Shown piece by piece: positions 36,082 to 44,897 of a stretch of 64,000 nucleotides of DNA. The DNA lies in the NCBI GenBank assembly GCA_023407175.1, contig JAEYMU010000055.1, positions 1 through 64,000 of the forward strand. The letters run 5' to 3'. A model generated the notes under the pieces. The model was not told the DNA's origin and did no database searches. It saw only the letters and a program-made list of their open reading frames with translations. How positions within the stretch are numbered: position 1 is the first letter of the stretch; each line of letters opens with the position of its first letter. This stretch comes from Bacillota bacterium (GTDB lineage Bacteria > Bacillota_A > Clostridia > Lachnospirales > Lachnospiraceae). The position numbers and the translations under genes were made by a program.

Positions 36082-36118
36082 TGTTATATTGTATATATCC
36101 GATATATACAATATAACA
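36082..36118. promoter_or_regulatory. Perfect 37-bp palindrome, probable YtrA-type operator
   Basis: Every base of 36082-36099 pairs with 36118-36101 around a central C at 36100; the left half starts TGTTATATTGTATATAT. It lies 17 bases upstream of the GntR start codon and contains TATA-rich promoter-like sequence, so regulator binding would block the operon. YtrA-family operators are long dyads of this type. Confidence 0.8.
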
Positions 36119-36161
36119 TCTCTTTTTTCTAAAGTCAACAAAAAGATTTCTCTGATAAAGC

Positions 36162-36220
36162 AAAAATAGGAGTATTGCAAATCAGTTTTTCTGAAAACTT
36201 GATTTACAATACTCCCATTT
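36162..36220 (-). terminator. Rho-independent terminator of the first cysteine synthase gene
   Basis: A stem of about 17 bp with few mismatches (36169-36185 with 36199-36215; GGAGTATTGCAAATCAG side) is followed on the minus strand by ATTTTTG. It ends the cysteine synthase gene that stops at 36246. Confidence 0.8.
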
Positions 36221-36245
36221 CTTTATCGAATGGATAAACATAGGT

Positions 36246-37184
36246 CTAATATTCCTGACTATATATGGGCATGGATAAATAACGTTCCCCGGTATCCGGT
36301 GCAATTGCCACAACGATTTTACCTGTTCCCAGCTCCTTGGCTACTTTAATGGCTGCAAATGCTGCCGCACCGGAGGAATATCCCAGCAGCAGCCCTTCTT
36401 CCCTTGCCAGCCTCCGGGCAGCCTCCATCGCCTGTTTGTCTCCTACATCAATGACCTTATGATAAACCTCCGTATTTAATACCTTTGGAATTGTACCGGT
36501 TCCGATTCCCTGAATTGAATGAAAACCGCGTTTTCCTCCGTTAAGTACCGCCGAGGATTTTGGTTCTACACCGATGATTTTGATTTCCGGATTGACCGAT
36601 TTCAAATACTCTCCGGCCCCGGTTATGGTACCTCCCGTACCAATTCCCGCAACAAATGCATCAGGCACCTCTCCGCCAAGGGCTTCCACAATTTCGGGTC
36701 CTGTTGTCATTCTATGGATTTCAGGATTATGTTCATTCTCAAACTGCCTTAAAGGAAAATAGCGAAATTTTTTGACTAGTTCCTCCATCTTTGCATAATC
36801 CGCTTCGATTCCCCGGGGTGAGGCCGGAACTAAAACCAATTCGGCACCGTAAGCCCGCAATATTTTCCTTCGCTCGATGCTTGCCTTTTCACTCATTACG
36901 ATAATCAGCCGATATCCTTTTACTGCGGCCACCAAAGCAAGGCCAATCCCCGCATTGCCGCTGGTCACATCAATCAGAGTCGTCTTACCGGGTTTAATTA
37001 AGCCTTCCTCCTCTGCCTTTTCAATCATGTTTAAGGCCATCCTGTCCTTTACACTGCCTCCTATATTAAGGTTTTCTAATTTCAGATAAACCTGTGCCGC
37101 TCCCTCCGGAACCACTCTGTTCAATCTCACCAAGGGTGTTTGTCCGATTAACTCCAACGCATTTTTTGTTCTTATTGCAGACAT
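36246..37184 (-). CDS. cysK: Cysteine synthase (O-acetylserine sulfhydrylase), copy 1
   Basis: ATG 37184 (MSAIRTKNALELIGQTPLV) has AAAAGGAGGG upstream; 312 residues. The PLP lysine is Lys46 in NIGGSVKDRMAL. The substrate loop reads TSGNAGIG, where the family normally has TSGNTG, so the second Thr is Ala. GTGGTITGAGEYLKS binds the phosphate of PLP and VEPKSS, GIGTGTIP and GYSSGAAA match the family. It makes cysteine from O-acetylserine and sulfide. It has its own promoter (37373-37401) with a 5' leader of about 180 bases. The second cysteine synthase is at 38975-39913. Confidence 0.93.
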   Translation of the reverse strand: MSAIRTKNALELIGQTPLVRLNRVVPEGAAQVYLKLENLNIGGSVKDRMALNMIEKAEEEGLIKPGKTTLIDVTSGNAGIGLALVAAVKGYRLIIVMSEKASIERRKILRAYGAELVLVPASPRGIEADYAKMEELVKKFRYFPLRQFENEHNPEIHRMTTGPEIVEALGGEVPDAFVAGIGTGGTITGAGEYLKSVNPEIKIIGVEPKSSAVLNGGKRGFHSIQGIGTGTIPKVLNTEVYHKVIDVGDKQAMEAARRLAREEGLLLGYSSGAAAFAAIKVAKELGTGKIVVAIAPDTGERYLSMPIYSQEY

Positions 37185-37264
37185 ATTTCCCTCCTTTTCT
37201 AAATAGAGCACTCTCGTGAACTCCCTTGTACGCATCCTTGCGGCTAAGTTTCTGAAAGTACTCA

Positions 37265-37305
37265 AATATCCGCAGCCTGGCTTTATGAATATCCGCAAGC
37301 CTGGC
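37265..37305. repeat. Two 17-18 base direct repeats in the cysK leader
   Basis: AATATCCGCA followed by GCCTGGC occurs at 37265-37281 and, with one extra A, at 37288-37305. The pair lies in the transcribed leader of cysK copy 1. Function unknown; either a duplicated binding site or part of a folded leader. Confidence 0.6.
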
Positions 37306-37335
37306 AAGCATACGGTTACAGATTTTACATTTTAT

Positions 37336-37353
37336 GTATTCATATATGAATAC
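37336..37353. promoter_or_regulatory. CATATATG-centred palindrome downstream of the cysK promoter
   Basis: GTATTCATATATGAATAC is a perfect 18-bp palindrome, 19 bases downstream of the -10 box. A closely similar palindrome occupies nearly the same position at the promoter of the ferredoxin/ABC operon (48663-48678), so both are probably bound by one regulator. Confidence 0.7.
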
Positions 37354-37372
37354 TATGTATTAATCCATCTTT

Positions 37373-37401
37373 ATTGTACCCCCATTCGCATAGACTGTCA
37401 A
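37373..37401 (-). promoter_or_regulatory. Consensus promoter of cysK copy 1
   Basis: Minus strand TTGACA (37401-37396), 17-base spacer and TACAAT (37378-37373). The 393-base gap 37185-37577 holds this promoter, the palindrome, the direct repeats and the hairpin at 37472-37507; the frame open across it on the plus strand is not judged a gene. Confidence 0.8.
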
Positions 37402-37471
37402 ACATTTATTGGCTTCCTGACAATCTGCCGGCAATTCTTACTTTTTAGGATATGCTCCTATAAAGTTAATA

Positions 37472-37507
37472 AGCCGGTTACCATGGTCAAATCCATGATA
37501 ACCGGCT
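37472..37507 (-). terminator. Hairpin after the GNAT/glutathione-transferase fusion gene
   Basis: A 15-bp stem with one mismatch (37472-37486 with 37493-37507, AGCCGGTTACCATGG side) and a six-base loop lies 70 bases after the stop of the fusion gene. The T-run after it on the minus strand is weak. Probably the operon terminator. Confidence 0.6.
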
Positions 37508-37577
37508 CTGTAGGCCGGAATGTTAAGCTGCGTCTGAAAGCTGCCAATGTTGTACTATTGCCGGACCAGACGTTTTA

Positions 37578-38894
37578 CTATAAAAATTTCTTCTGACGGT
37601 CATTTGGCTGTGTCCAGACAGAAGCATCCGGCCCATTGGCAACAATCTGATAAGGATTTTTTTCTTTTTCAGAGCTTAGCAGATAGCCGATTTTGATTGC
37701 CTCAAAATCCGTTGTCCCCCCAAACTGCGGAATACTGTACAAATCCTTTGCATAATTCCACAAATTCGGAAATTCTTTAATTGGATTGCGGTTTAAGCGA
37801 AAGGCGAAATAATAAGCCGCATCAAATCTTGCCAAAATCACATAGAGCCGAACATCCGAATCGGTAACATGGTTCCCGAAGAGATACCTGCTCCTTGATA
37901 ATCTCTCCTCCAGCCAATCCAGTCTTGTAAATACCAGCTCATAATTCTTTTCATATTCCTCCTGTGTTGTGGCAAGGCCCGCTTTATCAATCGCGTTATT
38001 AATTTCATGAAGCAGGATATGATTGAGTTCATCTATTTCTGTACGAAGCTCCTTCGGATACAAATCCGGCGCCCCTTCCTTATGAAAGGGCTTCCATACG
38101 GTCTCCCAAGCATTCGTTAATTTGAAATAGTCATTATTCACCACCCGGCGTGTTTCCAAATCTACTACTGCAGGTACCGTTGCCCGTCCGGTATAATCCG
38201 GATCGGTTTCTTCATAAATTTCGGTAAGATACCGGATTTTAAGCACCGGGTCTATACCCCCATCATCCAGAGAAAATTCCCAGCCCTTTTCCGTTCTTCG
38301 GGGATTTGCTGTCCCGATACTGATGACCTGATCAAGCCCTAACAGCTTCAGGACTATGATCTGGCTGTGTGCCCACGGACAAGCCGGTGTCCACAGCAGA
38401 CGGTAACGGTTTGCCGCAACCGGCAACTCCCCCTTTTCGGCACCAAAGGGTATGGTAAGGCATGAGATGTTTTTCTCTGTCAGGACGGTTGTAAATATAC
38501 CGCCCTTTTCCGTCTGGCTCCAATCCGCTTTATAACCAAGCTTCTCATAAAACCCTACCGCCTCATCCCTGCTCGTTATCAGGATTTTACGGATGCCAAG
38601 CTCCTCAAGCCAGCGTTCTGCTGCCTGTATCAGCTCCTTCCCGACCTTTTTGCCGCGGTATTGCTCCAACACACAGACTCTTTCAATCTTTGCGGTTGTC
38701 TCATCCAGAATATGCAATCTGCAGGTGGCAACCGGCAGTACATCATCCAGAGCCAAAACATATAAGGTATCCGGTGTATCATTCTGATCAAATTCCTTTT
38801 CAAGCGGTATGTGAAAGCCCTTTACCATTGCCTCTGTTCTTACATAATGGACCCCTGCCCGCTGCCATTCCTGCGTAACCCTTATTATATTCAA
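37578..38894 (-). CDS. Fusion of GNAT acetyltransferase and xi-class glutathione transferase (glutathionyl-hydroquinone reductase)
   Basis: 438 residues from TTG 38894 with AGGGA upstream. Residues 1-145 are a GNAT domain with the acetyl-CoA loop QYRGKKVGKELI and GFYEKLGYKADW. From about 155 the chain is an ECM4/YqjG-type glutathione transferase: YRLLWTPACPWAHSQ with Cys172, GRATVPAVVD, VNNDYFKL, DLYPKELRTEIDELN, RYLFGNHVTDSDVRLYVILARFDAAYYFAF. Xi-class enzymes use a Cys to reduce glutathionyl-hydroquinones and release glutathione. The fusion to GNAT is unusual. It lies between two cysteine synthase genes in an operon with a peptide-type importer, which suggests release of sulfur from thiol conjugates. 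Confidence 0.85.
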   Translation of the reverse strand: MNIIRVTQEWQRAGVHYVRTEAMVKGFHIPLEKEFDQNDTPDTLYVLALDDVLPVATCRLHILDETTAKIERVCVLEQYRGKKVGKELIQAAERWLEELGIRKILITSRDEAVGFYEKLGYKADWSQTEKGGIFTTVLTEKNISCLTIPFGAEKGELPVAANRYRLLWTPACPWAHSQIIVLKLLGLDQVISIGTANPRRTEKGWEFSLDDGGIDPVLKIRYLTEIYEETDPDYTGRATVPAVVDLETRRVVNNDYFKLTNAWETVWKPFHKEGAPDLYPKELRTEIDELNHILLHEINNAIDKAGLATTQEEYEKNYELVFTRLDWLEERLSRSRYLFGNHVTDSDVRLYVILARFDAAYYFAFRLNRNPIKEFPNLWNYAKDLYSIPQFGGTTDFEAIKIGYLLSSEKEKNPYQIVANGPDASVWTQPNDRQKKFL

Positions 38895-38974
38895 CGCAAT
38901 CCCTGCCTTTCTGTTTGTGTTCTTGCTCCCATGCCTCTTTGTTTCTCTGCCTTCCTGTTATATCACTCCATGCC

Positions 38975-39913
38975 TTATTGCTCTTCGTTATAGAGCGGCA
39001 TTGACAGATAACGCTCTCCGGTATCCGGTGCAATCACCACAACCGTTTTACCCGCTCCCAGCTCCTGTGCTGTTTTAATAGCTGCATAGATGGAGGCCCC
39101 GGAGGAATAACCCAGCAAAAGTCCTTCCTTCTTCGCCAGTTCTCTTGCCGTATCAATTGCCTGCTGGTCGGTAACGTCAATTACCGTATCATAAATACTG
39201 GTGTTTAATACCTTGGGAATGGTTCCCGTACCGATTCCCTGAATAGAGTGGGGCCCCGGCTTCCCTCCGTTTAAGACTGCGGAGGATGCGGGCTCCACAC
39301 CTACCACCTTGATCTTAGGATCTGCTGCTTTGAGGTATTCTCCCGCTCCGGTTATGGTTCCGCCGGTTCCGATTGCCGATACAAAGGCCTCCGGTACCCT
39401 TCCGTCAAAGGCCTCCACAATCTCCGGTCCCGTGATATTTCTATGAGCCTCCGGATTGTGTGCATTTTCAAATTGTCTTAAGGGATAATAACCCTTTGTC
39501 TGCACCAGCTCCTCCAGCTTGGCCAGATCAGCCTTGATCCCCTCCGGTGACGGAGGTACCAGAACCAGCTCGGCACCATAGGCCTTCATTAATTTTCTGC
39601 GCTCCACACTGGCCTTTTCACCCATTACGATTACAAGACGATAGCCCTTCACCGCTGCCACGAGGGCAAGACCGATGCCTGTATTACCGCTGGTTGCATC
39701 CACCAGAGTAGTTTTGCCCGGAGCTATCAGGCCCTCCCGCTCCGCCTTCTCAATCATATTCAGAGCAATTCTGTCCTTAATACTTCCTCCGATATTGAAA
39801 TTCTCTAATTTAACATAAATATCGGCCCCACCCTCCGGAGCCATCCGGTTCAGCTTTACCAGCGGCGTGCGCCCGATTAATTCCAGCGTATTTGCAGCCT
39901 TTATCAGTGACAT
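38975..39913 (-). CDS. cysK: Cysteine synthase (O-acetylserine sulfhydrylase), copy 2
   Basis: 312 residues from ATG 39913 with GGAAGGGAT upstream. It has the PLP lysine Lys46 in NIGGSIKDRIAL, the intact substrate loop TSGNTGIG and GTGGTITGAGEYLKA. It is the same length as copy 1 and clearly paralogous, differing by the intact Thr in the substrate loop. It is part of the large operon, after the stand-alone glutathione-transferase-like gene and before the fusion gene. Two cysteine synthases this close suggest different sulfur donors or expression conditions. Confidence 0.93.
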   Translation of the reverse strand: MSLIKAANTLELIGRTPLVKLNRMAPEGGADIYVKLENFNIGGSIKDRIALNMIEKAEREGLIAPGKTTLVDATSGNTGIGLALVAAVKGYRLVIVMGEKASVERRKLMKAYGAELVLVPPSPEGIKADLAKLEELVQTKGYYPLRQFENAHNPEAHRNITGPEIVEAFDGRVPEAFVSAIGTGGTITGAGEYLKAADPKIKVVGVEPASSAVLNGGKPGPHSIQGIGTGTIPKVLNTSIYDTVIDVTDQQAIDTARELAKKEGLLLGYSSGASIYAAIKTAQELGAGKTVVVIAPDTGERYLSMPLYNEEQ

Positions 39914-40020
39914 AATCTCATCCCTTCCGGTTTATAACGAAAACCTCTCTCATTTTCACTTCGGCCCCCCGCTTTTCTATCTGTTTTTCATATCGCGGGC
40001 ACAGTATTCTATTTTAACTG

Positions 40021-41049
40021 CTATCCCTGTTTTACTGTCAGGAATTTTTCATCCCCGTGCTTTGACAGCTCCTCACGTCCGTGGGGCAGCTCCCAGCCGC
40101 TTATATCAGGACCCTTTGCGTAGATTCCATGAATATTTCCCCATAAGGGTCTTAGATGCGGAGATAATTGATAATGTTTTTTAATTAAATCAAAATATGT
40201 AGTCTCCCCGAAGCCCTCTGTCTGATATAAATCCCTGGCATAGGGCCATAGATTCTTAAATTCCTCCAGCCTGGTCCGGTTCGCCCTGAAAACCTGGTAA
40301 TAGGTAACCTGAAAACGGGCCAGCGTAGGGTACAGACGCACATCGGAATCCGTAATATAATCACCAAATAAAAACCTGCGGTTCTCCAGATGCTTATCCA
40401 GGAAGTCCATTGCTTCAAAAAACCGTTCATACCCCAGATTGTAAGCCTCCTGGGAACGGGCAAAGCCGCATTTGTAGACTCCTTCATTAATTCTTTCATA
40501 GATAAATGTATTTAACTGGTCGATATCCTTTCTAAGCTTTACCGGGTATAAATCAGGGGCATTCTTTTTGTGATATTCCTTCCAATCGGTGTTCAGATAA
40601 ATGGGAATCCAAAAATGATCATTATTAACCCCCTTCCCCGTCTCCGGGTCCGTTATAATCGGAACCGTGGATCGACCGGTAAAATCAGGCACCTCCCTGG
40701 TATAGATATCGTGCAGGTAATGAATCTTAAGTACAGGGTCCACTTCTCCCGGGTCTTCACTGAAAACCCAGCCGATTTTACTGCGGAGGATTCCGGTGGT
40801 CCCCAGGCTGATTACCTTATCCAGTCCCAGAAGCTTTCTGGTTATTACAACCTTATGAGCATGGGGACAGCCCGGCATCCATATCAGCCGGTACCGGTTC
40901 GGTACAACAGGCCATTCCTCCGGTCCGTTGCCAAACCTTTTTGTAAACATATTCGGTTGCCTTTTTATCTCACCGTCGCTTTGAATCTGATGCTTGAAGG
41001 TATTTTCAAACAGTTCGATACCTTCAAAGGCTGTAGTATTTTCCGACAT
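40021..41049 (-). CDS. Xi-class glutathione transferase-like protein (ECM4/YqjG family), stand-alone
   Basis: ATG 41049 (MSENTTAFEG) has ATGAGG six bases upstream and is preferred to ATG 41061; 342 residues. The motif YRLIWMPGCPHAHK contains the family Cys61; the usual CPWAHR has become CPHAHK. GRSTVPIITD, VNNDHFWI, DLYPVKLRKDIDQLNTFIYE, RRFLFGDYITDSDVRLYPTLARFQVTYYQVF and the C-terminal extension GPDISGWELPHGRE fit the family. The fusion protein at 37578 ends in a similar way (GPDASVWTQP). Most clostridia do not make glutathione, so the substrate may be an imported thiol conjugate. Confidence 0.85.
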   Translation of the reverse strand: MSENTTAFEGIELFENTFKHQIQSDGEIKRQPNMFTKRFGNGPEEWPVVPNRYRLIWMPGCPHAHKVVITRKLLGLDKVISLGTTGILRSKIGWVFSEDPGEVDPVLKIHYLHDIYTREVPDFTGRSTVPIITDPETGKGVNNDHFWIPIYLNTDWKEYHKKNAPDLYPVKLRKDIDQLNTFIYERINEGVYKCGFARSQEAYNLGYERFFEAMDFLDKHLENRRFLFGDYITDSDVRLYPTLARFQVTYYQVFRANRTRLEEFKNLWPYARDLYQTEGFGETTYFDLIKKHYQLSPHLRPLWGNIHGIYAKGPDISGWELPHGREELSKHGDEKFLTVKQG

Positions 41050-41110
41050 ATTCAACCTCATTTCTGCGCTGTCGAATGCTCCCCTGCGGAAGCCGTGCGC
41101 ATTTTATTCC

Positions 41111-42133
41111 TTAAATCAAATATTCTGCTCCCGTATCCTTGCGCAGTCCCTTATCCTCCCTGCTCATTGGAAGCTCGCCTGCAAAATGGCAGGCTGCATA
41201 ATGCTTCTCACCGATCTCCCTAAGTTCCGGAAGCTCCTGAAAGCATATCTGCTTTGCATAGGGACACCTTGCCTGATAAGGACACCCTACGGGCGGCTTT
41301 AAGTGAGACGGAGGCTCCGTAACAGACTGTTCATCCTTTTCATCCCACTGAAGCGATGTGATCAGGTTAGATTTTATCAGCATCTGTGTATAGGGATGAA
41401 CGTAGTGATTTAATACCTCCGCTGCACTGGCATATTCCACGATATAGCCAAAATACATCACCGCAATGCTGTCACTTAAGAAGCTGACGCTTGCCATGTC
41501 ATGGGAAATAAATAGATAGGTGGTCTTATAAGCCTGCTGCGACTGCTTCAAAAGATTGAGGATCTGTCCCCGGACGGAAACATCCAGGGCAGATACCGGT
41601 TCATCCAAAATTAAAAGCTTCGGTGACATAATCAGCGCTCTCGCAATAGCAATGCGCTGTCTCTGCCCTCCGCTGAATTCACGCGGATAACGCTGCAGAT
41701 AATCCACGGCCAGGCCGACCTGGGTCATAACCCTGATTAGCTTCTCATCGATTTCCTTCCTGGTATACCTTTTTGATATCACCAGCGGTTCCGCTATGAT
41801 ATCTCTGATTTTCATGCTTGGGTCCAAAGAGCTGTAGGGGTCCTGAAAGACCACCTGGACATTCTTATGGTAATTACTATCCTCCTTCTGATCAAAGGCG
41901 GAAATATCCTTGCCGTTAAAATAAATCGTCCCACTTGATAGCTTCTCCTGCTTTAGGATCAGTCTTGTTGTAGTTGTCTTTCCCGATCCGGATTCTCCGA
42001 CTAAGCCCAGAGTCGTTCCCTCTTCAATGGAAAGGGTCACATCCTTTAATATATGCACCTCGGTGGTTTTTCCAAAAATACTTTTATTCGTATAAATTTT
42101 ATTAACTTTTTGCAGCTCCAGTGCTTTACTCAT
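41111..42133 (-). CDS. Peptide/nickel-type ABC transporter ATPase (OppF/DppF)
   Basis: ATG 42133 (MSKALELQKVNKIY) has GGAGGG upstream; 340 residues, overlapping the OppD-type gene by eight bases. Walker A GESGSGKTT, Q-loop VFQDPYSSLDP, signature EFSGGQRQRIAIARAL and Walker B LLILDEPVSALD are intact. The C-terminal oligopeptide-ABC motif reads CPYQARCPYAKQIC and may bind an Fe-S cluster as in Dpp ATPases. It energises import by the two permeases of the operon. Confidence 0.92.
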   Translation of the reverse strand: MSKALELQKVNKIYTNKSIFGKTTEVHILKDVTLSIEEGTTLGLVGESGSGKTTTTRLILKQEKLSSGTIYFNGKDISAFDQKEDSNYHKNVQVVFQDPYSSLDPSMKIRDIIAEPLVISKRYTRKEIDEKLIRVMTQVGLAVDYLQRYPREFSGGQRQRIAIARALIMSPKLLILDEPVSALDVSVRGQILNLLKQSQQAYKTTYLFISHDMASVSFLSDSIAVMYFGYIVEYASAAEVLNHYVHPYTQMLIKSNLITSLQWDEKDEQSVTEPPSHLKPPVGCPYQARCPYAKQICFQELPELREIGEKHYAACHFAGELPMSREDKGLRKDTGAEYLI

Positions 42134-43091
42134 CCGATACCCTCCAGCAATATACCTCATGCCCTTCCTTCACCGTAAATCTCGGCGGTCTGCTCTCCAT
42201 GCATCTTAGGTTACTGTAGGGACAACGGTCTGCAAACACACAGCCCTTCGGCTGTGTAACCAAATCCGGCGGCTGCCCGTCAATCGTCACATATTTATCC
42301 ACCGCCGCTCCCTCCAGGTTGGCGGAAGCAAACAGCGCCCTGGTGTAAGGATGCAGGGTATTATGAAAAAGCTCCTCCCTCTCTGCGGTCTCCACAATAA
42401 TTCCGGCATACATGACCGCAATCCGGTCGCACATCATGGAGATCACTTTGATATCATGGGAGATGAAGATAATAGCTGTCTTATACTTTTTTTGAATGCT
42501 CTTTAACAGCTTCAGATATTGAAGCTGTATTGTCACATCCAGTGCCGTCGTCGGTTCATCCGCAATAATCAAACGCGGGCGGCAGCTGATGGCTATGGCG
42601 CCTACAATCCGCTGCAGCATACCTCCGCTTAACTGAAAGGGATAGCAGGATAATTTCTCCCTGGAGATATTCAGCTGTCCGGCAATCTCCTGTACCTGTC
42701 TGGCACTTTCCTTCCGGCTGATTTTCTGATGGGTACGGATGGTTTCTATCATCTGGTTTTCCACCGTGTAAAGCGGGTCAAGCGCCGCCATCGGGTCCTG
42801 CAGGATAACTGCCACCTGCCTTCCATTATACCCTCGCAGCCTCCTTTTACTGAATTTCAGGACATCCTCCCCATCGAATAAAATCTCGCCGCCCACGGCC
42901 TTTAAGCCGATCCGTTCGCTGTAGCGCAATACAGAAAGGGCTGTCATGGTTTTCCCGCAGCCGGATTCTCCTATAATGCCAAAGCATTCCTCCTCATGAA
43001 CAAAGAAGCTGATGTCGTTAATTATATGCAGGGTTCCCTTAAAGGAGGGCATCTCTGCTACAAAGTTCTTCACTTCCAATAGCTTTTTCAT
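42126..43091 (-). CDS. Peptide/nickel-type ABC transporter ATPase (OppD/DppD)
   Basis: ATG 43091 (MKKLLEVKNFVAEM) has GGGGGG upstream and overlaps the permease stop by ATGA; 321 residues. Walker A GESGCGKTM, Q-loop ILQDPMAALDP, signature QLSGGMLQRIVGAIAI and Walker B LIIADEPTTALD are present. The C-terminal Cys motif CVFADRCPYSNLRC follows. Partner of the OppF-type ATPase. Confidence 0.92.
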   Translation of the reverse strand: MKKLLEVKNFVAEMPSFKGTLHIINDISFFVHEEECFGIIGESGCGKTMTALSVLRYSERIGLKAVGGEILFDGEDVLKFSKRRLRGYNGRQVAVILQDPMAALDPLYTVENQMIETIRTHQKISRKESARQVQEIAGQLNISREKLSCYPFQLSGGMLQRIVGAIAISCRPRLIIADEPTTALDVTIQLQYLKLLKSIQKKYKTAIIFISHDIKVISMMCDRIAVMYAGIIVETAEREELFHNTLHPYTRALFASANLEGAAVDKYVTIDGQPPDLVTQPKGCVFADRCPYSNLRCMESRPPRFTVKEGHEVYCWRVSDE

Positions 43092-43942
43092 CTGACTGTG
43101 CCCCCCTTTCCCTTTAACCATTCTCCCAGACGCTGGAAGGAAAGTACCGTAAGAATTGTCACCAGTGCAGGAAATACGGAAATCCACCAGGCCTTCAGAA
43201 AATAATTGTTACCGTCCGCTATCATCTGCCCCCAGGAGGGAGTTGGCGGCGATACACTAAGCCCCAGAAAGCTTAAGGAAGCCTCCAGGATGATTGCCAT
43301 ACCGATTTCCAGGGTGACCATTACAATTACAACGCTTGTAATATTAGGTATAATATGTCTCGCAATGATTCTTAGATCGGAAGCCCCCATAATTTTTGCC
43401 TGTTCCACAAAATTTTTCTTCTTCAGGGTAATAACCTCCGTCTTAATCGTCCTTGTATATTTCGCCCACATGGAAAAGGAGATGGAAATAATGGCCGACT
43501 TCACTCCTGCTCCCATACTGATTGCAAGCAGCAATGCCAGTAAAATGCTTGGAAATGCCAGCGACGCATCGGTCAGACGCATAATGAGCGTATTATGGAT
43601 ACCGCCGTAATATCCGGCAATAATACCCAGTGCGGTGCCAAGAAGCCCTCCCACCACAATTGCCGCCAGCGCCACAATTAAAGATATTTTGCCTCCAAGC
43701 ATAATTCTGCTAAGAATATCCCGGCCCAGCTCATCCGTTCCCAGCAGGTACCGGAAGGAGCCTCCCTCCATAAAAAACGGAGGTGTGAGCTTATTGGTCA
43801 AGCTCATGGCCAGGGGATCATGGGGCAGAAACAAAAAGCCTGCCACTCCGTTTACCAGGAATAATGCAATAATGAAAACCGCTATTACAGGGAGTTTCTT
43901 TGATGCCTTTACTGCTGTCGCCTTTTTGCTTTCTTTACTCAT
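43088..43942 (-). CDS. Peptide/nickel-type ABC permease (DppC type)
   Basis: 284 residues from ATG 43942. After a basic N-terminus (KESKKATAVKASKKLP) and a first helix comes the family segment FRYLLGTDELGRDILSRIMLGGKISL, then SLAFPSILLALLLA and the ATPase-contact loop EQAKIMGASDLRIIARHIIPN. Six membrane helices. It pairs with the DppB-type permease. Confidence 0.92.
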   Translation of the reverse strand: MSKESKKATAVKASKKLPVIAVFIIALFLVNGVAGFLFLPHDPLAMSLTNKLTPPFFMEGGSFRYLLGTDELGRDILSRIMLGGKISLIVALAAIVVGGLLGTALGIIAGYYGGIHNTLIMRLTDASLAFPSILLALLLAISMGAGVKSAIISISFSMWAKYTRTIKTEVITLKKKNFVEQAKIMGASDLRIIARHIIPNITSVVIVMVTLEIGMAIILEASLSFLGLSVSPPTPSWGQMIADGNNYFLKAWWISVFPALVTILTVLSFQRLGEWLKGKGGTVR

Positions 43943-43954
43943 TTTTTCTTCCCC

Positions 43955-44872
43955 CTATGTAAGATTTCGTACTCGGGGGTCCAAAACCGCCGCCAGATTA
44001 TCCACCAGAAAGGAAAGTAGAATTGTAAATGCCGAAAGTATCAGCACAATACCCTGTACCAAGGGAAAATCCCTTGATAAAACGGCCGTATAAGACAGGG
44101 TTCCGACTCCAGGCCAGGCAAAAATGGATTCTACCGCTACACTTCCGCTGATGAGATTTGCAAAAATAAAGGAGCTTAGGGAAAGCACGGAAGCAAAGGA
44201 GTTGCGAAGGGCATGCTTAAGGATTACAAGATATTCCCTAAGACCCTTCAGTCTTGCAAATTTAATGAATTCTCCTTCCAGTGCCGCAATCATATTATTG
44301 CGAAGCAGCATGACCATGCCGGAGGATATTGCCATACCAAGCAGGAGGCTTGGCAGAATGAAATGCCTCGGCGTACTTGCTCCGGATACCGGAAACCAGT
44401 GCAGCTTTACCCCCAGAATTTGAACAAAGATAATCGCGGAAAAGAAAATCGGACAGGATTGCCCCAGGGCGGCAAAGGCAATAATACCTTTATCTACCCA
44501 GGTATTTTTCTTGACAGCGGCTAAGGTACCGAAAACCAGGGTAAAAAGCATTGCCAAAAGAATGGCGGCAACGGCAAGAATCAGCGTATTGGGAAGCTTT
44601 TCTCCAATCACCTCAAGCACCGGACGCTTGCTGGCATAGGATTTTCCCAGATCACCGTGCAGGACATCTTTAATGAAAATCCCATACTGTACGATCAAGG
44701 GCTGATCCAGTCCAAGCTCATGGGTCAGATACTGCCGCTGCTCCTCACTAGCCTTGTCATCCAGCAGGCTTTGCAGCGGGTCCCCGCTGGAGCGGGTTGC
44801 AACAAAGATAACGATGGAAATGATAAATAATGTGACCACCGATTGTATCAGCTTATTTATTACATATTTCAT
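43955..44872 (-). CDS. Peptide/nickel-type ABC permease (DppB type)
   Basis: 305 residues starting MKYVINKLIQSVVTLFIISIVIFVATRSSGDPLQ, the usual first helix and GDP segment of DppB permeases. Later KLPNTLILAVAAILLAM, the loop FIKFARLKGLREYLVILKHALRNS and AVESIFAWPGVGTLSYTAVLSRDFPLVQG are conserved in the family. Lies 12 bases before the DppC-type gene. Confidence 0.92.
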   Translation of the reverse strand: MKYVINKLIQSVVTLFIISIVIFVATRSSGDPLQSLLDDKASEEQRQYLTHELGLDQPLIVQYGIFIKDVLHGDLGKSYASKRPVLEVIGEKLPNTLILAVAAILLAMLFTLVFGTLAAVKKNTWVDKGIIAFAALGQSCPIFFSAIIFVQILGVKLHWFPVSGASTPRHFILPSLLLGMAISSGMVMLLRNNMIAALEGEFIKFARLKGLREYLVILKHALRNSFASVLSLSSFIFANLISGSVAVESIFAWPGVGTLSYTAVLSRDFPLVQGIVLILSAFTILLSFLVDNLAAVLDPRVRNLT

Positions 44873-44897
44873 TCTCCCATCCTCCCTTCTTTGTCTG

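Noticed and set aside
37216..37596. 126-residue open frame on the plus strand in the cysK leader region
   Set aside because: No RBS or domain; it covers a consensus minus-strand promoter, a palindrome and a hairpin.
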